DNA of 64,000 nt from Patiria miniata (taxonomy: Eukaryota; Echinodermata; Asteroidea; Valvatida; Asterinidae), in the NCBI RefSeq assembly GCF_015706575.1, contig NW_024037056.1, positions 14,087,176-14,151,175 on the forward strand, written 5' to 3'. A program made the position numbers and the translations under genes. This document shows, piece after piece, positions 1 through 13,500 of the stretch. The notes beneath the pieces are model-generated. The model saw nothing but the letters and a program-made list of their open reading frames with translations, had not been told where the DNA came from and ran no database searches. Each line of letters begins with the position of its first letter. The first letter of the stretch is position 1.

Positions 1-1452
1 TTCTATTCTAAGTCAGCCGCGGGAAGGAACTGACTTATTTACAAGGGTCGATTCAGATTTATAGACCTTATACGTATAGCAGCCATCTTAGAGAACAATG
101 CATTTGATTTGCTGGGACTATGAGTGCACATTTCGTGCATTCATTGTTACTGAATAGCAAATGCAAAAGATACAAAACAGCAAAAGATGCCCTCTAAGTT
201 CGTCCTGCTTTACTAGTGGCACCACGCTCTCGCGCACTTGTCGTACGCGTATACGCGTACGACATTGCTCATTCGACCAATAGGGTTGCCCAAATGCGCG
301 CGTGATTAACAACGCGTGCGACGCGCGCGCGTCGTCCCGCCTCAACTCCTGTTCGTAAGTGACTGCGTCATACACGCGCACGCACTAGCGCCCATCGTCT
401 AAACACGCCACTTTGCACTACCTCCGGTATAGCGTAAATATCCGACTCCCTACAATGTGGACTCATTGGTAGTATTGCGCATACGTACGTATGATGATTA
501 GGAGAGGGATTAACCAATAAAAGGGAACAGGAGTCTGATTTTCAGAGGAGTCGTATTTTTATATGACACCGGTTCCAATGGTTACAATGATGGTTCCAAC
601 ACTTACGTAACGGATAGAGTGCCGAAGTGTGCCGCGTATTCTGGTCCAAGTTAAGTGTATGAAGAGCTCAGCGCGTAAACCAGAACAAAGACAGCTGACG
701 TCAGACTTGGGAACTCTATAATGGCTTTTCGCGGGATGTTTTGTATGCCGTCTTTCGTGCTGCACTGCAACCTCCCTACGGCTCAGCCGAATTCTCCAAA
801 CGTCTTCGCTTGTTTGCTCGTACTCTGTTATTTGCTTGTCTTGTCCACCGGATGAAACGGTGGATGAACGGCTTAGTGCCTTCGACCAAGTCGGCGGAAT
901 ACTGATCACTTATCCTGAGTGCTTTAGGGTTTGATACTGAATGCAGTGGATCGCTTGATGGAATACTTGATGCGTTTCTCTGTGGCTCTGTAGAGCCTTT
1001 TCGTCTGATTTTGTTACGAGTTTGCTGTTTTGAAATCTCTACTTGCAGAAACAATTTCAGATTTAATACACACAAAAACTAGGCCTACCCAACCTACACA
1101 ATGACATCTTAGACTTGCTGCATGCTCAAGAAAGGACAAACAACCACCGTTTTCACATGCATCACCACCAAGTTCAATACCTTTGAAACCGAATATGATC
1201 AAGCGGCTGATTCGGAGTCTAAGACTATACAGGGAACGCAATGCTCACCTCTTTAAACACATTTTGTGAAGTTCAGTTTTTTGTCATTCTGACGACTTTT
1301 TGTGAGAAATACTCTCAATTATGCATATACAACCTTTGACAAGTGCTACAGCAATACAGATGATAAATATCATTGGGTTTTTTTCGGGGGTGGGTTGAAA
1401 TATATTATTGCTTGACTGCCGTTTATGAGTCATCCAAATATAGTTAACTTAC
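1..1452. other. PRDM14 intron or unassigned left edge
   Basis: No zinc-finger exon is recognisable on the minus strand. There is a CG-rich patch at 220-420 with a 26-bp palindrome (239-264). On the minus strand an open frame below an acceptor-like site (ending at 1041) is phase-compatible with PRDM14 exon 6 and is Ser/Lys/Arg-rich, but it reaches a stop at 776-778 without finger motifs. I treat it as unproven. Confidence 0.4.
239..264. repeat. 26-bp perfect palindrome, CG-rich
   Basis: The bases on either side of position 251/252 are exact reverse complements for 13 bp each way (core acgcgtatacgcgt). MluI-type acgcgt words sit on both arms. No function can be assigned. Confidence 0.85.
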
Positions 1453-1567
1453 TCTGTAAATCCTCGCTCTCTGTCTGCGCTTTGCTGCCCGTTATGCCTC
1501 TCATGGAGACGGGTATCCCCATGAATTGCCGGTAGCTGTCCCCATACCAGACTAGTAACTCCGTACC
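1453..1567 (-). CDS. PRDM14: PRDM14 exon 6: C-terminal end of the PR/SET domain
   Basis: Acceptor gcccgcag|ggt and donor ttacaga|gtaagt bound it. It encodes GTELLVWYGDSYRQFMGIP and then VSMRGITGSKAQTESEDLQ. ELLVWYG is the invariant end of PRDM PR domains. The phase is 1 at the 3' end, so at least one further exon follows leftwards. In an alternative frame the region shows a shadow open frame with no meaning. Confidence 0.93.
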
Positions 1568-4500
1568 CTGCGGGCAAAGGGTGACAAAAATTGTCGTGAC
1601 TTAAAGGGAATATACAACATTTTGCAAACATTGAAAAATACCAAATTATTATGCAATACCTTACTGGACTGTTAGTGAATGACAGTCTAAAGCACCTGCA
1701 AAATGATGGCAGCTGCATGAGGTGCAATCATTTTAAAGAAAAGTGGGATTTTTGGATCGATTTCCAACGCCGGTCAGCCGACCACCGTTGGAAAAAATGT
1801 GGGTTTTTTTTAAACTGTGCCCCCAATTTACCATATTTAATTAGTCCGCATTTTCCATGCGAGGAATTTTCCTTAGGGACACATTTTGTGCAGCTTTCTA
1901 CTCCTCTTTAATGTATGAAAATTATTTGACAGCCCTTTTTGGTTCATTTTATTGAAAATGCACTTCTTTAAACATTTAAAATAATTCCATGCTAGGACGA
2001 CACTAGTAAGTTAAGGGGTTTTCTGTGAACCCAAAATTTGCTCATTGAAAACATTTGTGAGAAAAGGTTGCTCGTTGGCCCACTGGCATTGACTTACTGC
2101 CACGTACTTACACAACCACAAATTACCAAAGAAAAGAAAATTAACGACTAAAAAATATCCACAATTAAAGCAACTTTTTGTGCTGAAATAGCTGTAACAT
2201 TGACGTTTCTGCCTTGAATGACATCACAGCTTTGCCATGAAAATGGAAATTTGCATCAACATAAAAACCAAAAAGGTACCAAAATACCCTTGAAAATGGC
2301 AAAACACAAATTAAAAATAAAATGAAATGGGACGCAAAGGTGCATTTTCAAAAATTGCATGAAAGACTTTACATCGCATGGGACCTTTAATTTGTACTGA
2401 ACTGAAGTCCTATAGCTGGTCGTGAATATATGTATGTCGGTAGGATGCAGTGTTATGTTCTGAATATATTATTAATTTATATTCTTATTTCGTTTCATCT
2501 GAACGTGATCATTTTTCTGTTGGGAGATCGAAGGCATGCAGTACAATTCGTATAAATTAAATTATTCAATACAATGGTATGATTACTTTCTCACAATTTC
2601 AAAATGACTACGATTGGTCGATGATAAAGAAAGTGAAATTGTGATCGTGTCATATTTTCTACTGAAATTATCCAACATTATTAGTTTAATTGTTTTGTCA
2701 AACAATTAATAACCAAGCTTAAAACAGTTTAAGAGTAATTCCTAAGGCATTAGATGAGCTGCCTGTCAAGGAAATGCACCGATGAGGTATTATCAATCCA
2801 TTGACTTAATATTCGTTGAGAGGTTTAGAAAACTATAGAATGCAACGGCCGTGTGTAACTGCCCAAGTGCACACTGAAAAAACAGTGCACCTGTTATTTC
2901 AATGGATTAATTAAGTGATTGGTTTCAACAGCTTGCCGATATAGTGCAGCAGTCTGTGCTTAGCTTCAGGACCGTGCCTTGGTGGAACAGGGATATGTAG
3001 GAAATAAAGAGGCACTTGTCATTACATAAACACTTTACTTCTTTTAAAGGTATATCATTTTGTAATTACTTTTAAAAAAATGATGGTTATTTTTGGTAAT
3101 AGTGCATGCAAGTTGGCTTTAAAAGGCGAGATTTTGCAAGACTAAACGGGACTTTCGGGGACATTTTCCTGGTGAGTTTGATGTGATGCACTGTGAGGAC
3201 TTGTGGGGATTTTTGAAGACTTGTGGGGACTTGTGAAGACTTGTGGGGACTTGTTAGGATTTGTGAAGACTTGTCAGGATTTGTGAGGACTTGTTAGGAT
3301 TTGTGAAGACTTGTGGGGATTTTTGAAGACTTGTGGGGACTTGTGAAGACTTGTGGGGACTTGTTAGGATTTGTGAAGACTTGTTAGGATTTGTGAGGAC
3401 TTGTTAGGATTTGTGAAGACTTGTGAGGACTTGTGAAGAGTTATGGGGACATGTGAAGACTTGTGGTACTTGTGAAGATTTATTAGGATTTGTAAAGACT
3501 TGTGGGGACTTGTGAAGACTGTGAGGACTTGTGAAGACTTATTAGGATTTGTGAAGACTTGTGGGGACTTGTGATGACTGTGAGGACTAGTGAGGACTAG
3601 TGCGGACTTGTTAGGATTTATGAAGACTTTTGAGGGCTTGTGAAGAGTTATGGGGGACATGTGAAGGCTTGTGAGGACTTGATGACGACTCTGCAGTGCA
3701 TATTAATTTGCTATCATTTTATTACAATCTGGCTGTAACTTCCGATGTTTAGACAAATCAGACGAGTCTGAGACCAGACTAGTCGGGTACCTTACCCTGG
3801 GTATGTCCTTGCAGGCCTCGTAATAGATGAAGTCTCCGCTCTGCGTGGCGACGAGGTTCTGTTCCTTGGCGTGGCGGGCGCAGTTCACGAAGCACAGCCA
3901 ATTGCTGGCCCCGTTGCGGCCGTCCACAAAATGGCTGAGTTTCCCCTCGTGAAAAATCTGAACAAAAGTTTTAAAAATCGACGAGATTTAAATAATTAAA
4001 AAGAGGGGCGCATCACAAGACAGAGATCTACAGTAGGTTGTAGCTTTTTTATATAATAAGGAAAAGCTGGGTTTCCCTTTTTAGTTAAACAATTCCGTTG
4101 AATTACTATTCGTAAGATCATTATGATCTTGCGAGAATGTCTTTATTGCCCAACCTTTATCATTTTTTGACAGTGGCGTATGGGACGTGAGTTTATAATC
4201 GCTGAAGTGAAACCCCAAGTTGCTACACTGAGTCGTTACTATCGTTATGGTTCCAGTAATATGATTAAGCTGTAATAAATTGCATTTTGCGATTAAATGA
4301 CATATGACTGAGGATCCCCGGAGCCTAATATATGTAGATTACACCCTCAAGCGTCCCTCCCAAGGTCTCAAGTCGGTGATTCATCAATGTTTAGTCTTGA
4401 GAGGAGACTATTTGCTTCTCTAACGACTGATCGCTTGAGGTACCATACACTATTAGGGGTCTAAATTACTCGAGTTAATTAAGTCAGTATGTTGGACGAA

Positions 4501-7500
4501 GGGAGATAGGCACAAGCTATAGGGCTGTCCTTTGAAGATGAAATTGTCTACTCGGTTTTTTTTTCGTTAGAATGTCGATCGGCATCATTTGGTGATGTAT
4601 GACTGTTATACAAATTAAGATCTGGAGAAAAATGTGTCTGTTTTTTTTTTCTAGAGAGGATGCATAGACGGTTGGTATCAACATGCAAAGATGAGACAAG
4701 ATTTTTAACCGCCGTTCTCATTAAGAGGCTCAAAAGGGTTTTTTAAGGGTTTGTGGCGTTGGTTTTTTTTTTTTTTTTTGGTGGTTTTGGATGAGGCACG
4801 CGGCCTGTCAAGTAAAATTTGAACTACTGGTCTATTCATTTGATGTTTATGTTTAAGACAAATATTACAATTTAATTTCTTGATTTTGTTTCATTAAAAA
4901 AAAAGATTCATTTCTTATTTGCACGCATGACTTTGTGACCAAACACTCCAAAGAAAATTTTATTTAATTATCACAAGGGTTTCAAAAATTGTCGAAAGTC
5001 AAGTACTCTGAGAATTCCGAGTACCTAAATGACGAAATATAACACACTCATCCCCTCCTTCGCCCCCTTTGCAAAAACCCTTGCTCAACTCCCCAGAAGA
5101 CAGCCATCCACCCTTCTTAAGTCTTATTTCAATGCAAAACGCTTGTCAAACTGCATCACGTTTTACTGAGAGCAGGTATCTCATCCCCAAGTCTGCAATC
5201 GCACCAAATGCACTGACCGCGGATTCTTAGGTAGATTCCCTTGGGGAAAACAGCCAACTCGCCTCCCTTCAATTACGGTACGGAAATGATCCTGATCTTC
5301 CCCGATCGCCGGTCTCCCGTAAAGCGATCGCAATCCCTTGCAATTTGTGCGCTGTGTGTCAAAACCTAAGCCTAGTCCTCGTGGATTTTTACTTGCAAGT
5401 GAAACTTCAGCCATGCCACCGTAGCGGACGAGCGCCTCAATTCATCGCTTCGCCCTTGACTGATTACAGGATTGTATTTCCCTCTGAATTTTTCATGACT
5501 GCTTGCTTTTTTGTCTTCTCGGGGTCCGATGGGACACGGTGCCCGTCGATGGATTGGTATCCCCACGCTTGACTAGCCTGCCCCGTAAGATGGATGAGAC
5601 TCGTAAGATACTTGTACGACCCATCATCCCTAGTTTCGGTGTGTGTTTCATCAATGGTAGATCGTAATTATAGGTTTCCACTCTACAGCGCGCGTGTGTG
5701 TTTATGACACGCAGGTTGTATTCGCTCGAAGGCGCGAGAAATGAGATCGAGGCGTTTATGTACAGCACTTGTCAGTTCAAGGGTTTCGACGAGACTTGGA
5801 AGATGGTCCGTGCTATTTAGCGCCCTCCAGCGTTAACTGACAGCTGAGAGCTGTCAGTGTTCAGAATGTTTTCGTGCCCGAACTCGTCATGAGCGACATC
5901 AAAGATATTCAAAAATGGTGTTTATTTAGAGTCTTGTGATAAGATATTAAGTTTAACTAATGGGGTCGCTGTAATAAAAACCACACATTTTGAAACAAAA
6001 TATTGAAATGCATTTTTCCTTCAGTAAGTTGCGTAACCTTTGCTCAAAAAAAGCATTGATAATGTTAAACTTTGAACGCTTCAACTTGATTATTTCCATA
6101 CTACAGAAACAACGCCCTCCATCGACTTGAATTTGGAGAACCTGTTTTGGCGAAAGCTCTTTTTATGTGCTCAAATCGTTTCTAAATTTGGCTGATCCTA
6201 ACCGATCTGATCTCACTAAATCTATCTGGATTTTGTGCAAAGCAGCTAGAAATGGTGCACATTGACCAATCAAATCACCACATTTTGGCCAGGTGACAAC
6301 AGTAGCTCAACCGGTCACGAACATTGCTAGAAATGAACACAGACCAAAGGTGGGCGGGGCTTGTTGATATGGCGGAGCCTATGGATATGGGTGGGGTTTA
6401 TGGATGATGGGCGGGGCTTGTTGATATGGGCGGGACTTGTAGATATGGGCGGGGCTGATGAATATGGGCGGGGCGAGACATGATCTTACTCACCTCCCAC
6501 ATGAAGTTGGTGTCATCATTACTCTTGATCTCACTCGGGTGGATAATCCTCCCCGTGAAGGGGCCGAAGCGCGCCCCCTTGGCGATCACGTGGGTGTGGC
6601 AGAACACGCTGTAATGAGGGGACCCGCCTACTGTCGTCTGGGTGATCGATATACCTGAAAAGAAAAATGGAGGTGAAGATTTTGTCAGTTCACAGGCACG
6701 TCATCTTTTTATTCGTTATGAACAATTTCATTTCAATAAAATGATTACTTGTTGGAATATACCCTACCGACTATAAAAGTATATTTTCCTTTTCCATTGA
6801 TTGCTGCCGGTGTCGCTTATAGCCAAAACAAAAATAAACAATTTTCGAACCAGCCAACCGATCCCGCAAGCTCAGTGGTCGAATGGTAAGACGTCTGCAC
6901 TAGAAAGCAGGAGGTCGTGGGTTCGAGTCCCACCCGAGTGATTTTTTTCCAACTTGCACTCGGGAGGTAACACACTGAGTATAGTGTTATGCGTCCGTGA
7001 AGGTCAAAACCTAATATTGAAACATCAGCCCGACGCAAATTCCATCTTATGAAAAATAAACAAATCAATAAACCAAAACGAAGCAAAACAAATCGAAATC
7101 TTGATCAATGTTTTTTATTCCTTTTCTTCTTACCTTCAGGCAGATTAACTGTCCTTATGTCGAGCGCCGAACGGCTGGGAGGTTTTTCACGGTCTGCGGC
7201 AGAGCGCGCCCTCTCGGGGGAAGTTTCTCCTTCGTTACTTTTTGCCTCCTCGTCGCAAGAGGGCGCCAGAGAGCAAAACGGTGTTCTGCTTCCTCTATCT
7301 GAAAACAAGTGAAAAGCCAATTATTTAGAAAGCTGGCTTCATTTTGTTTTTATATTTTAACTGTACACATGAAATGAGTCTCTACCCGTTTAGTCAAAGG
7401 GAAAAAGGGAAAAAGGGAAAAAGGTATGGACAAAAACAATGATTGCCTGAGGTACTTGACGAAAGTTCCTTGGTTTAAAACATTTCTTGGAAGAAAAACA

Positions 7501-10500
7501 GGGCATCTCTTGTCAACACTCTGCCATTTCACACCGAACCGTCAGCAAAACGGCTCCCGTGTCTACATAACAAAAACCCTTCGCTCTGCAGAACACCCGC
7601 AAAAGAAAGGCTCACAAATCGCCCAAACATCCTCCTAGTTGTGAACGGATAAGAAGTTGAATCCCGCACTTAAAGATGTTTGCTCAGAAGATAACGTCCT
7701 CTAAGTGACTGCATCAATAGGGTACTGTTCCCCTTTTCACTGGGTTCTGTTCCCCTGCTTAAAGAGAAAAGGGTGGATGGTGTTTTCGTCTTATTAATGT
7801 CCCACCCCCTTTTGAACCCCCACCGTTCGCCTAGGGGGTTTGTTTGTCATTAACTGCACACCCCTTCAACCATTGTGCACCCACCTAACCCCATCATGAC
7901 GAGGCTAAAGGGTTTATTGTTGTTCAGCCTCTGTGGTGCTTGTCCAAGCAATTAGGCACCTCTCTCAGGGAGAATAGATGACGAGCGGTGAAATGAGCAG
8001 TTGCGCGTGGGGGGACGCGGCGCGCTGAGCCCGTGGAGCAGTCGCCGAGGCGACCGGTGCTTTGATGGATCGCGTAGTTAAACCAACCAGAAAAACCTTG
8101 AGCCAAAAGATTGGTTGTTAGTCTTTTTTTCAACATGCACTTCCTAGTTATTACACTCCTATCAATCGACCATTCTCTACCGTACAGTCGCGTAAAAAAC
8201 ACTCGCTTTGCACACGTTAGTAACGCGCCATTTGTCGCTTCCCCAATCAACTCACATTTCTGTCTCATTCAAAACGCGACAAAATAGGCATCTGTTTTTC
8301 TTGGACGCACCTAATTTTGTTCATTATAGAGCCATATTAATTTGATTTATTCTCCGATTCATCATCGTTCTCTTGGCAAATTAAGTTCTGTATTTTGGTT
8401 GAGGAGAAGGCCCTTTTAATGACCCCACTGTCCAAATATTAAAGACCGTTGATTAGCAGCGTTTGGCGGTTGTAGTCATGCATGACCTCTCACTGAAGGT
8501 CGAGGTAAAACAGGAATTAGTCTTTCCGTAAAATTCACTGGTACACCGACAAAAAAGTCGATTATTGCAACAATCTAGCTAAGAACAATTTTTTTTCAAC
8601 AACTGTGAAACAAACATGTAATCAAAACCAGTCGATTGCATTTATAAACAAAATGTTATAAAAAAGAAAATTCCAATTTCTAGAAAGACACCATCTTTGA
8701 TTGATTGCTTGTTTGATTGTTTGATTATTTATTTACGTATTTATGAACACAGTTTTTAAGGATGTCAACATCTCACAATCAACCGTCTTTTCAAGAAAAA
8801 ATACCTAGAGATTGTCAATTTGTTTGGCATATCCGGTGCTCCGTAATAAGTCCATTTTCTTCAGTTATAATTTCTTAAAAATTATTATTTAATGTCATCT
8901 TCCTTTGAACTATATTAACTCTACGATGACGTATTTTATTCATTTGAGTGAAAGAACACACATCCCACACTCGGAAAACTTCTGGTTAGATATTGACCCG
9001 AAATCTTTATCCAAATTTGCTCAGCCCTTTCCGAGTCAAAACTGACATTTTTGTGGGTCAAAATTGCCTAGAAAAATGTCATTTGACCCAGAACACATGT
9101 AAATTCTGACCCGGAAAAGACTGAGCAAATTTAGCTTTTTAGATGTCAATCTGACGCAGGAGTTTGTAGAGTGCATAGTTAGGGAGACCTTCGTCAAAAT
9201 TCATTTCTTTGTCGTCCGCAAAAATCTCATTAAGGGAACAAGACAATCCTCGCCTCTTTAAGGCCGCGAAAAGATCTTTGCAAAACAGGACAGCTAAGAA
9301 CAGACAAACATGGTCATTTATTACGTCCAGGTTGACACTTGGGTGCCGTTTAACGACAACTAAAGAGCTAATCTACCCAGAAAGGGAAGTAAATGGAAGG
9401 GGGGAACCCGCACAAGTGCAGAGCCATTCTTGCAAAGTCCGTGCTAAGAATGACAAATCGATCAGTTTAAGTGAAACTTAGGTTACAACGCCAAAAGCAA
9501 AAAATCCCTAAGATAGCGTGCGCGCATAGTCCTAACTAGGAGAGAAAAATAAGGAGTTCCTTGGAGAGCGCATCTTCTTGCTAAACCCCGATCTTCCTTC
9601 CAAAAGAACAACGGTGTAATCCCTTCAACTTATTCCGGGGTTCTTTCTACAAACAGCGTGTCGGTCCTGGTGGTCTAGTGGGTCTCAGCCCCGGGGCTCT
9701 ATCGTCCCTGTTCCGCTTTGACAGTCCCTTAATACCGTCCCACAAAGGAAGACCACCTTTTTTTTCAAATCGGACCCTACTTTTTTATCATTAAACAACC
9801 CGCCGCTAATGCTGTGATTTTGGTTTTCTGTCTTTGTTGGGGCCTTTTCGGCAGGGGAAATTGACTGATGACACGATCTTTTCATAGGTTTGTTAGGTTA
9901 AGAGTCGGGCTATGCTTGTCGGTATTTTCTTTGTGTGTGTGGAAGTTCGTCTACAAGTCTTGTTTTTGAGACCTTCCCGAGTTCGTTATTTTTTTGTTTT
10001 TGAAAGGCGCGGCAATTATGCAAACTTTACACAGAAAGATAAAGTTTGGCACCATGGCGGCCAAGACCGTCTAACGTTAGCGGGTCCTATGCCAATTTGG
10101 GCAAAAAACGCTTGAAACGTTAAGTCAGGCTAACTCAGTCAGTCAGTCGGTGAGGTAAGCCCAAAGAGGGCACTAGGCTAGCCCTCTTCGACCAGAAGAA
10201 AAAAAATTGAAAAAACATAGGGACACATTATTAATTATGAAATTGTCACGAATTTTTCTTTAGGTCACGATCTTAGAAGATTGTTGTTGCGTTGGATAGG
10301 TGGTCTTGTGTGTGGTTATATACCGTCTACTCACGTCACACTAAAAGCGATCTTACGACCGCTTAAGTTTGACATTTAAAGATTATTTTTATCGACTACT
10401 GGGCAATATGGAATAATTTTGTCCAACACGCCTCTCCGTACATCCGCCCAGTCGCTTTGTGTCTATAATCTTCTCAATTAAGTCTCTAGTATTGTTTGAT

Positions 10501-13500
10501 TGATTACAAGCAAAAAGTAGTCAGACAACAGTTTTAAAAAATGATAATAGTTAGAAAGCCACACGAAAGGACAGCTCGGTATAATTTTGTGTTACTGGTT
10601 GGCCATCCGTGACGGCGTAATGCCAACCGCGTCCGAGGCGTTCCCGGCCCGTGCCTGGACCGTCTCCCGACCGCTGACGGCCCGCCGTTCGGCGACACGC
10701 CCGGCCCCGTCCAAGCGTGACTTGAAAACGGGGTCAGCCGTGTAAACGGCTAGACTGCAGCTGGGCCATAGCGGGTAAAGGGAACCGAAGTTGAAAACTA
10801 GAACGCTGGTTCACGGTTCATCCAACAGAATCTAAGAAACAGAAAGGCTTGGTTCTCTTGGAATCGTTTGTACAATATGGTAACAAAACTCTATCCAACA
10901 GAATAACCCACTGTGAGATAGTCTAGGAAGTTGCTGGATTGAGGTCCCTTCCCTTTATTGGGTGCTGCAAAAAAAATTCTGGGAGTTTAACAGAATCCAA
11001 CAAAAGCAGGCGTGTGGATCCCGGGTCCGATACAATCTAACAACAGCACGGCTCAAATCGATTGGAAATTAACACTAAACAAAACAACAAGTCGTTAAGT
11101 ACAATGCCAACCAAACATTCAACAGAAATTCCCAACCCTTTGATGTTGTAGGCCTAGGATTTGTTAGCTAGATTTTGCAGGATTTTGCTGGATTAAGGTT
11201 CTTACCTATTTCGTGAATTCGCAGGCCGGATAGAGCGCACCTCAGTCCGCACGGCGGTTCCTTTGAGGGCCCGACGTAGCCGTACAACACGCTGTCCAAA
11301 TCGGCCGCGGTGAAGTTGTAGACCAAGGGCAGCGGGCGGCGTATCTCGGGCGGGAGTGGCAGCGCGTTGTGCGGTAGGCCTGGCGCGGTCGACGCGGTGA
11401 AAATGGCCGTCGGTGCTCGGTCTTTCGCGCTCAGGGTCAAAGTGGTGGTGGTGGTGGGGGTCGTGGTAGCCAGGTCACGCTCGGTGTGAAGCTGAGAGTA
11501 AGGGTGGTGAGGATGAAACGGGTGATGGAGCTGGTGTACAGGAATAGGCACCTTGAGACACTGGGGTACCACAGCTGGGTGTAAGTGGGGTAGGGGTATG
11601 GGGGAGGGGCCGGGGAAGGGGAACAGGGACCGGGAGGGTACTGGGAGGGTTAAACCAGGAGCCCCACTGCCCGGAGCGGGGAAGTTATAGGCTCCAGTTG
11701 CGGTTACTGAGACTGTAGGCTGCCATACTGGATACCTAAATAGTAAAAAGAGAGAAGTGTAACTTTTTAGTCTGAAGTTTATCCAATTTCTTATAGTTAT
11801 TTAGGCCTAATTCTACACAAGGGCCCAACGAAATACAATTACAATGGCTTTAAAACATAGAAGTAGAGCATGTGAAAATATGAGGTGAATTATACGAACA
11901 ATAGGAATGTCGTAAAATTAAAGACTTCGAGATTCCGTAGGCAGCCAAATTAGGAATTCATTACTTTTTACACTGAGAAAACAACGGTGTTTATTCGACA
12001 CCGTGTTATGTTACCGAACCACTTAACTATAATAGAGGTAACACTCGATTTATTTTATTACAGGTGTTTCTGAAGTGTTGTAAAATTTTAGGTTTGGCCT
12101 AAGTATTGAAGGGAAAGTTGCACCTCGTGGCATTTTTTTATCTCAAATTTAGTTCAGGTCTGGAAGCTTTTTATTCGTGCAGGTCCTGATAAATTATCCT
12201 CCAAACCACAATCCTGTATAGTAACGAGGCCTCATAAGGTATAATTTTTATGACCAATTAGGGGGACTAAAAATAAAGAAGGTCGCGAAATCGCTCGGCG
12301 TCAAGCTCAGATTTTCTCCTGGCCTCGTTTAAGTATGCATTAAAAAAAAATCAACATCAAAAGGAGCGGTTCTTGCAGGTAGGCCTACTACATTGCGTGG
12401 AGTGCACGCTTGGTTGGCGAAGGGCGGGCGAGCTTTCCGCCCGGGTAATATGACGCGATTACCGGTGGAACGTCAGCGGCTCAGCGCGCTGAAAATCACT
12501 CCACCACCGAACTGATTAACTCCATCACGGAACCGAAAACCAAAAACAACAAATGGTGCTGATGATGTTAATTCGGAAGCATATCCGCCAGCTGTCCAAT
12601 AAGCTTAAACACAAAGCGTGCAATTTCTGATTGAGGCAGTGTATGATTCAACTTGATTCGCGAAATGGAAAGACAATCGTATGGTAGATCTCTATCGTGA
12701 AAATATATCAGTAATGATACGCACGTTTATTAGGTGCGCCAATTGTCAAAATAGACATGTAGACCTTATTTTATTCAGCCTATTTCTGTATGAATTAACG
12801 ATTCTGAATCGGCTTTTGTTTCACCAGAATATAAGTAGGTTTTGCTCCGATCTATAAAATTGAAAAATGAACGTCTTCTTTTGTCTCTTGTATCGCTTAC
12901 TTCTGGTTGCCGAGCTTTAATTTCATTGGCTCTTATATAAAAAGATTCAATCAGTACCATAAAGAATACACCATTTTCCATTCATGTCAAAGTTTGGGCA
13001 TTCATGGAAGTTGCATTAATTCTAAAACAGGTTCATATTCCTCAAAGGCCTATTCCTCACAAGAGTGTACAACAGGTTTGTGGCTGTCAATTCTTGTTCG
13101 TTTCCTTCCATGCATATTCGAGACGATCTAGTTATAACCAAGAATTTATCACACTCGTTTCAAGGCAACACGTACGGTTGCTGTCTGAACCTGTGTCCTA
13201 ATTCGCCTTTCAGTACAAAATATAAGATCCATCTATTTTGTCTTGCAAATGGTGTGCACTGACAGCTCCGCTTGTTCATAGAGGATTCTATATATTATTA
13301 TAATTCAATAGGTTTTCAGTAAATGTACCCCAACTATTCCATCATTTCCAAAGCTAAAAAAAAAATCCTCAATTTACGATCCGATAAATTATCAATATAC
13401 CAACAAAACGAGACGGGAATCTTTTGTGCCTCAGTGAAAAGCCACTGTCCGTCTCTCCCCGTTGTCATTAAAAATGTATAATTAATCTATTCGTCGGGAC

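Noticed and set aside
6868-6941. A functional tRNA gene
   Set aside because: Good A and B boxes, but the same sequence recurs inverted at 56.2 kb with shared non-tRNA flanks and acceptor-stem pairing is poor, so it is a SINE head.
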